Origin: Bin87 sp034420475
Lineage (GTDB): Bacteria > Chloroflexota > Dehalococcoidia > Lucifugimonadales > UBA3495
DNA: 64,000 nt
Assembly (NCBI GenBank): GCA_034420475.1
Contig: DAOULH010000024.1
Coordinates: forward strand, 1 to 64,000
Direction: 5' to 3'
The position numbers and the translations under genes are program-made. The notes below the pieces were generated by a model. It was not told the origin of the DNA. It saw only the letters and a list, made by a program, of their open reading frames with translations, and made no database searches. Positions 25,669 through 32,862 of this stretch are shown here, in pieces (the stretch's first letter is position 1; the number at the start of each line of letters is the position of its first letter).

Positions 25669-28236
25669 ATGATCCCGCTCAGGCTTTCGGTCCGCAACTT
25701 CCTGTGCTACCGAGACGACGTGCCGCCGCTGGATCTGCGCGGCATTCACGTAGCGTGCCTGTGCGGAGCCAACGGCCACGGCAAGTCCGCCCTGCTGGAC
25801 GCAATGACGTGGTGCCTGTGGGGGCAGGCGCGCACCGGCACCCAGAACCACAACGACCTGATCGCCTACGGAGAGACGGAGTGCCGGGTCGAGCTGGACT
25901 TTCTGGCCCGGGGGCAGGAGCACCGGGCCATCCGCCGCCGGCGCAGCGCGGGCCAGGGTCGCACCGAGGTTGACCTGTTCATCCTGGACGCCGCCGGGCA
26001 GCCCCGATCCATCAGCGGCAATTCGGTCCGCGAGACCAACGGGAAAATCCAGAACCTGGTCGGGATGGACTACACCACCTTCGTGAATACCGCGTTCCTC
26101 CTCCAGGGGCGCTCCGACGAGTTCACGCGCAAGACGCCGTCGGAACGAAAGGCGGTTCTGTCGTCCATCCTTGACCTCGGCCTCTACGAAACGCTGCAAG
26201 TATCCGCCGCCGGCCGCCGCGACCACTGGCAGTCGGAGGTGGTACGTACTGAAGGTGCGCTGGCGCAAAACCGCAATCTGCTGGAAGCCATTCCGGATCC
26301 CGCCCTGGAACTCAGCGAAATCGCATCGAGTCTCCACCGGCTGAGCGAAGAAATCGAGGCAACCTCCGCCAACGCAGAACGGCTGCGGCGCGCGGTTGCC
26401 GCATTGCGCCAGCAGCAGGCGGAAGCCGTCGCCGCAGGGCTTCGCATCGAGGCGTTTCGTGCCGATATCGAACGTGCCGAAGCCGCCGCCGCATCCATCG
26501 CAGAACGCATCCAGAACGCTTGCGCGCTGGAGGACCGCGCCGCGGAAATCTGCGCCGGGGCCAGGGAACTGGGAGCGGCGCAAACCGAGATGGAACGCCT
26601 GCAAGCCTCCCGGGCCGAGTACGACCGGCTGCGCAGTCGCCATAACGAGTTGCAGGCTGCCATTGATCGGGCCCGGGCGCAGCTTTCTGCCGAAGCGACT
26701 CAGTTGAGGCACCACCTGGACGAGGCGCTGCGGCCGGCCGCTGCCCGTGCCGGCGGCGTGGCCCAGGAACTCGAAGCGCTGGCGGAGGCGGAGTCGACGC
26801 TAGCCACCGACCGCTCGGCGCTGGAATCGGAAGTGGCCGAGTCCGGTGACCTGCAACGCGACATCGCCCTGGCGCAGGCTGATCTGGAACGCTGCATCGC
26901 CGAGGGCAAGGACCTGCGCGCGAAGCAACGGGAAATGCAATCGGCGGACGCGGTCTGCCCCCTGTGTCGCACTCCGCTCAGCGTGGACGCCTGCGGCGAT
27001 ATTTCGGCCTGGTACGAGGCGGAGATCCAGGCCAAGCTCACGCGCCACGATGAGATCAAGCGGTCGGTAAACGATTTGTCCGCCCGACTCGAAAACCTGC
27101 AAGCCGGGATTGTTCATCGCGACGCTTCCCTTGCCCAACGCCAGCAGCATCTCCAGCAGCGGCGCGGCCGCTTGGAGCAGGAGCGGCGCCAGTGCGACGA
27201 GGCCGCCCGGCAGTTGGCAACATCGCTTCCCCGTCTGGAGCAGTTGCAAAAGGCGCTGTCTGAAGACAATTTCGCCACTGAACACCGCGCTGATTTGGCA
27301 AAGGTGGAAATGGCGGTCAACGAGTTGGGATACGACGAACACAGACTGGAAGAAGCCACGGCGAGGCATCGTTCGTTGCAGCACTGGGAGCTCGAGTTGC
27401 GGAGGTTGCAAGACTCCCGCGCCCGCCGGCCCGAAGACGAAACGTCGCTGGCCCAGACCCGGAACCAGTTGAACCGGCTCAACGAAGATATGCAAGGCGT
27501 CCAGGCCGTCCTGAATGACGCTCGATTGGCGGTCACAGGTCTGCCCGAGCAAGAACGGGAAGCGGCGGCGGCGGACCAAGCCGTGACGGGTCTTCTCAGT
27601 GACCGCGACGCTCTCGTCGCCCGGCAAGGCCGGCTGCAAGGGGACGCCGAGCGCCGGGTTTCGTACCTGGAGGAGATTGACGCTCTGGAAAGTCGTCGCT
27701 CGTCCTCAAGTACCGAGCAGAGCGTCTATTCCGACCTCCACAACGCCTTCGGGCGCGGCGGCGTTCCCGCCATGCTCATCGACGCCGCTGTCCCTCGTAT
27801 CGAAGCCGAGGCGAACCTGTTGCTGGGCCGCATGACGGACAGCCGGCTCGCGGTCAAGCTGGAAACCCAACGGGTGCGCCAGTCCGGCAACATTGCTGAG
27901 ACCCTGGACATCCTGGTCAGTGACGAACTGGGATCACGCAGTTATGATCTGTTCAGTGGTGGCGAGGCCTTCCGCATCAACCTGGCGCTCCGCATCGCTT
28001 TGTCCAAAGTGCTGGCGCAGCGCATGGGGCTCCCGCTGCCCACGCTGTTCATCGATGAAGGTTTCGGCACCCAGGACGCCGCTGGGCGCGAGCGCATCGT
28101 GGACGCCATCGCGTCCATCCAGGATGACTTTGAAAAGATCATCGTCATCACCCATCTGGATGAGCTCAAGGACCTGTTCCCGGTCCGGATCGAGGTGCTC
28201 AAGACCGGAGCGGGTTCCCAATTCTGGCTCAGCTGA
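25669..28236 (+). CDS. sbcC: SbcC/Rad50-like SMC-family ATPase
   Basis: An 855-residue nuclease-associated ATPase. The N-terminal ABC half has Walker A CGANGHGKSALLDAMTW and a Q-loop region FLLQGRSDEFTRKTP. Two long coiled coils flank a Rad50-type zinc hook C430-P-L-C433. The C-terminal half has the signature FSGGEAFRINLALRIAL, Walker B TLFIDEGFGTQD and the switch ITHLDEL. SbcC pairs with SbcD to cut hairpins and protein-blocked ends. No sbcD gene is adjacent, so the partner must be elsewhere. Length is somewhat short for SbcC (about 1000) and close to Rad50-like forms. Confidence 0.88.
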   Translation: MIPLRLSVRNFLCYRDDVPPLDLRGIHVACLCGANGHGKSALLDAMTWCLWGQARTGTQNHNDLIAYGETECRVELDFLARGQEHRAIRRRRSAGQGRTEVDLFILDAAGQPRSISGNSVRETNGKIQNLVGMDYTTFVNTAFLLQGRSDEFTRKTPSERKAVLSSILDLGLYETLQVSAAGRRDHWQSEVVRTEGALAQNRNLLEAIPDPALELSEIASSLHRLSEEIEATSANAERLRRAVAALRQQQAEAVAAGLRIEAFRADIERAEAAAASIAERIQNACALEDRAAEICAGARELGAAQTEMERLQASRAEYDRLRSRHNELQAAIDRARAQLSAEATQLRHHLDEALRPAAARAGGVAQELEALAEAESTLATDRSALESEVAESGDLQRDIALAQADLERCIAEGKDLRAKQREMQSADAVCPLCRTPLSVDACGDISAWYEAEIQAKLTRHDEIKRSVNDLSARLENLQAGIVHRDASLAQRQQHLQQRRGRLEQERRQCDEAARQLATSLPRLEQLQKALSEDNFATEHRADLAKVEMAVNELGYDEHRLEEATARHRSLQHWELELRRLQDSRARRPEDETSLAQTRNQLNRLNEDMQGVQAVLNDARLAVTGLPEQEREAAAADQAVTGLLSDRDALVARQGRLQGDAERRVSYLEEIDALESRRSSSSTEQSVYSDLHNAFGRGGVPAMLIDAAVPRIEAEANLLLGRMTDSRLAVKLETQRVRQSGNIAETLDILVSDELGSRSYDLFSGGEAFRINLALRIALSKVLAQRMGLPLPTLFIDEGFGTQDAAGRERIVDAIASIQDDFEKIIVITHLDELKDLFPVRIEVLKTGAGSQFWLS

Positions 28237-28291
28237 CATATCCAACAAATCGTGACCGGAGGCTAGCCGCTTACCGGGAAAGGAGCATCCG

Positions 28292-28711
28292 ATGCTAACC
28301 GAAGCCCAACGGCAATTCTTGTCAAACAACCACAACGGCGCCCTGACCACCTTCCGTCGCAACGGCGCCGGCCAGATGAGCATCGTCACCTGTGGTTTGT
28401 ATGGGGACGGCGTGGCTTTTACGACTACCGCAGACCGGGCCAAGCTACGCAATCTCCGGCGCGACCCTCGCTGCACCATCCTCGTAGGCACCGGCGACTG
28501 GCGCAACTTCCTGGTCCTGGAAGGCGAGGCCCGGCTGGTCGGCGCTGACAACGCCTCGGCCGACGAATACCGCGAAACCCTGCGCGACGTGTACCGCACC
28601 GCCGCCGGTGAGGAACACCCCAACTGGCCGGAGTACGACCAGGCCATGCTGGACGATCATCGCTACGCAGTGCTGGTGACGCCGTCTCACGTATACGGCC
28701 GGGCGGATTGA
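28292..28711 (+). CDS. PPOX-class (pyridoxamine 5'-phosphate oxidase-fold) protein, probably F420- or FMN-dependent
   Basis: A 139-residue split-barrel protein. The N-terminal helix MLTEAQRQFLSNN leads to ALTTFRRNGAGQMSIVTCGL, then TTTADRAKLRNLRRDPRCTI, the flavin- or F420-binding strand pattern of the PPOX F420-dependent class. It ends AVLVTPSHVYGRAD. Such enzymes reduce or bind F420 or flavin substrates; the exact reaction is unknown. A good AAAGGAG ribosome site lies upstream of the ATG. F420 use would fit the LLM proteins in this window, but no F420 biosynthesis genes are seen. Confidence 0.78.
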   Translation: MLTEAQRQFLSNNHNGALTTFRRNGAGQMSIVTCGLYGDGVAFTTTADRAKLRNLRRDPRCTILVGTGDWRNFLVLEGEARLVGADNASADEYRETLRDVYRTAAGEEHPNWPEYDQAMLDDHRYAVLVTPSHVYGRAD

Positions 28712-28726
28712 GAGCGGGAATCGACA

Positions 28727-28748
28727 GGGGCGGGCCTGTGCCCGCCCC
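28727..28748. terminator. Hairpin between convergent genes
   Basis: GGGGCGGGC and GCCCGCCCC form a perfect 9-bp stem with loop CTGT. It sits between the PPOX gene and the molybdenum hydroxylase. A related hairpin is at 32810. Confidence 0.6.
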
Positions 28749-28775
28749 CGTACAATTCCACCTTCAGGATCCAGT

Positions 28776-31058
28776 TCAGTCGGCGGCGATCCCCTCCGCG
28801 CTCCGTAGCGTTTCCACGTCGAAATCGATGTCCGCGTTTTCGCCATTCAGCGCGGCGAGCACGCGCTCGCCCGACAGCGGCAACTCCTTGACGCGGACGC
28901 CCACCGCATCGTACACCGCGTTGGCGATGGCGGCCGGCGGACCAAAGCCCGGCGGTTCTGCTACGGCCCGCGCCCCAAAGGGCCCGTCGGGCGCCGGCAC
29001 GTTGATCAGCACGTTCTCCAGTTCCGGCAGGTCGATGGCCAGCGGCATCAGGTACGACGCGAAAGAGGGATTCCGAACGGCCCCCGTCTCCGGATCAAAC
29101 TGCTGGTCTTCGGTCAGGGCGCGGCCGATTCCCTGGACGACCCCGCCGTCAAGCTGGCCTTCGACGGCCATGGGGTTGATGGCCGTACCCACGTCCTGGG
29201 CCTGGATGTAGCGGAGCAACTTGACCTGTCCGGTTTGCCGGTCAACCTTGACCTCGGCGGCCTGGGCGGCAAACACCGGCGTGTAGGGCATGCTGGACAG
29301 CGCAGCGGTGCCGATGATGGGGCCGCCGCGAGAGGTGATGCTGGCGGCCGCCAGTTGCGCGAAGGTCAACCCCTGCGGCTCGTTGTCCATCACGTAGACG
29401 CGACCGTCCTCGCAGCCCAGCGCATCCTCCGGCAGACCCAGCCGCTCCGCGGCCAGGGCGGTGAGCTTCCGGACCGTGTCTTCGGCGGCGCGCTGCACCG
29501 CGGTGCCCTGGCTGTAGACGATGCGGCTGCCGCCCGATTGTCCAGTGTACGGTGCCAGGTCAGTGTCGCGCTTGGCTACGACTACCTTGTCCATGGGGAT
29601 GCCCAGGGCCTCGGCCGCGATGGCGGCCAGGGAGGTATCGCTGCCCGAGATGTCAACCGAACCGGTGAGCAGGCTCACCGTGCCGTCGTCGTTCACGCTG
29701 ATCGCCGCCGTGGACGGGCCGCTGCCGCTCCTCCACTCGCACAGGGCCAGGCCCACGCCGTGGCCATCCTCCAGGTCGCGCGGCCAGTCGATCTTCTCCT
29801 TGATGGCCTCCAGGGTCTCCATGAGGCCGTTGGTGGGAACTACCGCCCCGCTCACCGAGACGTCGCCTTCGCGCAGCGCGTTCTTGACGCGCAGGTCATA
29901 CGGGTCCATCCCGATTTCGTGGGCGATGCGGTCCATGTGCGATTCCACGGCGAAGGTCATGTCGGCCACCCCGGAGGCCCGGTACGAACCGACGTAGATC
30001 TTGTTGGTGTACACGCCGTAGGAGCGCAGCCGGAAGTTGGGCACCCGGTAGGCTCCAATGCCGTGGCCGATGCCGGAGTTGGGACCGGCGCCCAGGTACG
30101 CGCCCACGTCGAAGATGGTGTAGGCCTCGCGGGCGGTGATCGTGCCGTCGCGCATGACGCCGGAACGGATGTAGTTGGTCACCGGGAGCCGTGGGCCGTT
30201 CATGGTGAACACTTCCTCTCGGGTGTTCACCAGCTTCACGGGCCGCCCCGTCTTCATCGCCAGCAGGGCGGGGAAGGCTTCGAACGCCAGCCGCAGCTTC
30301 GCGCCAAACCCGCCGCCAAGTTCCATGGCAACCACGCGGATCCGGGACACCGGGATCTCCAGGGCTCCCGCCAGCGCGGCCCGGATCTGATAGGGCCCCT
30401 GGGTGGAAGCGTAGATAACCAGCCGCCCGTTGGGTTCCACGTCGGCTACGCAGGCCATCGGTTCCAGGAAACCCTGGTTGATTCCCTGGGAGCGGTACAC
30501 GTCCTCCACTACCACGTCGGCGTCTTTGAATGCTTGATCGACGTCGCCCCGGTCGGCGTCCAGCAGCGTGCTCACATTGTGTCCCAGCGTGAACCCGTAT
30601 CCCTCGTAGTCTTCCAACTCCGGGTGAACCGTCGCCGCGCTCGAACCCATTGCGGACAGCGGGTTGACCACCGCCGGCAGGTCTTCGTATTCGACCTCGA
30701 TCAACTCGATGGCTTCCTGCGCCGCGGCTTCGTCGTCCGCGGCCACAGCCACGATCGGCTCGCCGACAAAATTGACCACCTCGCGCGGCATGACGTACCG
30801 GTCCCGCAGAGCGCCGGAGCCGAACCGAATATCGGGAAAATCCGTTCCGGTGATGACGCACCGCACGCCCGGATGGGCTTCCGCTTTGCTGGTGTCCAGC
30901 CGGACGATCCGAGCATGGCTGCGCGTGCTGGGCAGCAGCTTGCAGGCCAGCATCCCCGGAAGGTACACGTCGGACGCATAGGTGGCGCGCCCGGTGACCT
31001 TGTCATAGGCATCGACGCGAGGGTGATTGCGCTCCAATACTTTGAACTGCGTTGTCAT
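28776..31058 (-). CDS. Molybdenum hydroxylase large subunit (xanthine dehydrogenase family, molybdopterin-binding)
   Basis: A 760-residue Moco subunit that hydroxylates a heterocycle or aldehyde using water. The N-terminal a/b hammerhead spans about residues 15-130. GGGFGAK (248-254) and QGINQGFLEP contact the cofactor, and the C-terminal GARAVAEPPGFGPPAA carries the expected catalytic glutamate. The active-site loop reads GSYRASGVADM (357-367), unlike the AYRCSFR of form I CO dehydrogenase or AYRGAGR of form II and xanthine dehydrogenase, so the substrate is open. The ATG at 31058 has GGAGG eight bases upstream. It is the last of three genes (FAD, Fe-S, Mo). Confidence 0.88.
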   Translation of the reverse strand: MTTQFKVLERNHPRVDAYDKVTGRATYASDVYLPGMLACKLLPSTRSHARIVRLDTSKAEAHPGVRCVITGTDFPDIRFGSGALRDRYVMPREVVNFVGEPIVAVAADDEAAAQEAIELIEVEYEDLPAVVNPLSAMGSSAATVHPELEDYEGYGFTLGHNVSTLLDADRGDVDQAFKDADVVVEDVYRSQGINQGFLEPMACVADVEPNGRLVIYASTQGPYQIRAALAGALEIPVSRIRVVAMELGGGFGAKLRLAFEAFPALLAMKTGRPVKLVNTREEVFTMNGPRLPVTNYIRSGVMRDGTITAREAYTIFDVGAYLGAGPNSGIGHGIGAYRVPNFRLRSYGVYTNKIYVGSYRASGVADMTFAVESHMDRIAHEIGMDPYDLRVKNALREGDVSVSGAVVPTNGLMETLEAIKEKIDWPRDLEDGHGVGLALCEWRSGSGPSTAAISVNDDGTVSLLTGSVDISGSDTSLAAIAAEALGIPMDKVVVAKRDTDLAPYTGQSGGSRIVYSQGTAVQRAAEDTVRKLTALAAERLGLPEDALGCEDGRVYVMDNEPQGLTFAQLAAASITSRGGPIIGTAALSSMPYTPVFAAQAAEVKVDRQTGQVKLLRYIQAQDVGTAINPMAVEGQLDGGVVQGIGRALTEDQQFDPETGAVRNPSFASYLMPLAIDLPELENVLINVPAPDGPFGARAVAEPPGFGPPAAIANAVYDAVGVRVKELPLSGERVLAALNGENADIDFDVETLRSAEGIAAD

Positions 31059-31092
31059 TGCATTTGCCTCCATCGTTGCTGGAGCGGAATGA

Positions 31093-31569
31093 TTAGCGGG
31101 TTTCCCTCATTTCCTGCGCCGCGGCCATGACGGCCTCGACCACACGCGCGTAGCCCGTGCACCGGCACAGGTTGCCGCCGATGGCGAAACGGACGTCTTC
31201 TTCGGTGGGGTTCGGATTGTCCTGTAGAAACCCCGTGGCCGACATGATCAGCCCCGGAATGCAGAACCCGCATTGCAGGCCGCCATGCTCCACGAAGGCT
31301 TTCTGCACCGGACTGAGGCGGTCCACGCCGGCCAGTCCCTCGATGGTGGTGATGGCGGAATCGTGAGCGCTGTGGGCCAGCACCAGGCATGAAGTCACGG
31401 GCTTGCCGTCCATCAATACGGTACAGGCTCCGCAGTCGCCTTCGTCGCAGCCCTTCTTGGTTCCGGTCAACTGGGCCTCGTCGCGCAGACAGTCCAGCAG
31501 GGAGTAGTAGGGTTCCACCAGCATCAAACGGTTTTCGCCGTTGACGTTCAGGTTGAGCGGCTGTTTCAT
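31093..31569 (-). CDS. Molybdenum hydroxylase [2Fe-2S] small subunit
   Basis: A 158-residue subunit that carries electrons from Moco to FAD. The plant-ferredoxin-like cluster ligands are in GCDEGDCGACTVLMDGKPVTSC (residues about 40-60). The second cluster's ligands are in CGFCIPG and LCRCTGY. All eight cysteines are present. It lies between the FAD and Mo subunit genes, with 34 bases to the Mo gene and 20 bases from the FAD gene. Confidence 0.93.
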   Translation of the reverse strand: MKQPLNLNVNGENRLMLVEPYYSLLDCLRDEAQLTGTKKGCDEGDCGACTVLMDGKPVTSCLVLAHSAHDSAITTIEGLAGVDRLSPVQKAFVEHGGLQCGFCIPGLIMSATGFLQDNPNPTEEDVRFAIGGNLCRCTGYARVVEAVMAAAQEMRETR

Positions 31570-31589
31570 TTCATCAACCTCGCGGGCCG

Positions 31590-32510
31590 TTACCAGGCGG
31601 TTTGCACGGCCAGGCGTCGGATGTCGTCAAAATCGGATACACCGCCGACAGCGGTTGCCGCGGCGTGTCTCAGCGTGCGCTCGGCGAGAACCTGGGCGAT
31701 TTCCCGGCGATACTCCGCGCCGCTGCGCACGTCGGCGATGGGGCGGGAAGACTGGGCCGCCAGCCGCGCCGACTCGGCGATATTTTCGTCGGTGGGAATC
31801 TGGCCGACCAGGCGGCCCTCGGCTCCAAATGCCCGTATCGGCGTGGGGGCGACCGCGCCCAGGGCGATCCTTACCGAGGCGCAGGTCCCGTCGGATCCGA
31901 TGCTCATCACGGAAGCGGCGCCCACGGCGGATATGTCCATCGCCCCGCGCGGGCTGTGCTTGATGTACAGGCCGCCCGAGTTCGGCGGGGGAGTGGGCAG
32001 CCGCAACTCGGTTATGATCTCCCCGGCAGCGAGGGCGATTTGACCCGGCCCGACGAATACTTCAGTGAGCGGCAACCAGCGCTCACCGCTGGACCCCACG
32101 ATGCGACATTGGGCATCGTAGGCCAGCAGCGCCGGCAGCGTGTCGCCCGCTGGCGAGGCGTTGCAAACGTTGCCGACGACAGTGGCAAGATTGCGCACCT
32201 GAACCCCGGCAAAGGCAGTAGCGCCGGCAGCCAGTGCGGGATAACGAGTTCGCACCGTGGCGTTCTGCTCAATGTCCTGGACCGTGACCATCGCGCCGAT
32301 GGACAGGCCGTCGTCATCGTTGAACCGCAAACCGTCCAATCCGGGAACGTGCTGCATGCAAACCACGATCTCGGGTCTCCAAACGCCGGTGCGCCAGCGA
32401 ACCAGGAAATCGGTGCTGCCAGCCACGAGGCGCGCCCGGGCGCCGTGTTCCTCCAGCATCCCGAGCGCCTCATCCAGCGAGTGCGGCTCCAGGTAGTCGA
32501 AACGAGCCAT
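31590..32510 (-). CDS. Molybdenum hydroxylase FAD-binding medium subunit
   Basis: A 306-residue CoxM/XdhB-type subunit. The FAD pyrophosphate loop is LVAGSTDFLVRW, and the second FAD region is ATVVGNVCNASPAGDTLPAL. A C-terminal CO-dehydrogenase-flavoprotein domain covers about residues 185-300. It passes electrons from the iron-sulfur subunit to the final acceptor. It is first in the operon, with GGAGGG upstream of the ATG. Confidence 0.9.
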   Translation of the reverse strand: MARFDYLEPHSLDEALGMLEEHGARARLVAGSTDFLVRWRTGVWRPEIVVCMQHVPGLDGLRFNDDDGLSIGAMVTVQDIEQNATVRTRYPALAAGATAFAGVQVRNLATVVGNVCNASPAGDTLPALLAYDAQCRIVGSSGERWLPLTEVFVGPGQIALAAGEIITELRLPTPPPNSGGLYIKHSPRGAMDISAVGAASVMSIGSDGTCASVRIALGAVAPTPIRAFGAEGRLVGQIPTDENIAESARLAAQSSRPIADVRSGAEYRREIAQVLAERTLRHAAATAVGGVSDFDDIRRLAVQTAW

Positions 32511-32651
32511 ATCAGCCCTCCAACGCCGACACCGTTGGAGCGGGCAGTCTCAAAGCGGCAGATCCCGCCCGGCGTCGGTCTGCGCGGATTATATGGCGGG
32601 CGGAAAACCGGGTCAACGAACCCGCAACGCGAATCAACAGGGGCGCGAACC

Positions 32652-32781
32652 TGAAGCGCACCCAGTTTCACTCGAACCGTCATTGCGAGCGAAGCGCGGC
32701 AATCTCGTCAGGGTAACGGACGCTACTGCGGGAACGAGATCGCCACGTCCGCTACGCTCCTCGCGATGACAAACTGGGCAC
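32652..32781. repeat. Dispersed palindromic repeat (CATTGCGAG family), copy 3
   Basis: Inverted ends CGCACCCAGTTT and AAACTGGGCACG, with inner arms GTCATTGCGAGCGAAGCG and CGCTCCTCGCGATGAC-like sequence. It is flanked by GGGCGCGAACC (32641-32651) and GGGCGCGACCC (32782-32792), a 10-of-11 direct repeat consistent with a target-site duplication. Confidence 0.8.
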
Positions 32782-32809
32782 GGGCGCGACCCGAAACTGA
32801 AATTCGCAA

Positions 32810-32829
32810 GGGCGGGATCACTCCCGCCC
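32810..32829 (-). terminator. Terminator of the DapA-MfnB-TusA-like gene
   Basis: GGGCGGGA and TCCCGCCC form an 8-bp stem with loop TCAC, 33 bases after the minus-strand stop. The minus-strand sequence after it reads TTGCGAATTT. Confidence 0.5.
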
Positions 32830-32862
32830 CTATGGATGCGCCGTGGTATTTGCGGCCGGCAA

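Larger units (their letters stand above)
32511..32862. other. Intergenic region between the Mo-hydroxylase operon and the DapA-MfnB fusion
   Basis: A 352-base spacer holding palindromic repeat copy 3 (32652-32781) and a hairpin (32810-32829) after the fusion gene. It therefore probably separates the two same-strand transcription units. No gene is supported. Confidence 0.6.

Noticed and set aside
29235..31130. 631-codon plus-strand frame opposite the molybdenum hydroxylase
   Set aside because: Antisense shadow; its composition (His/Gly/Val-rich) mirrors the real gene.
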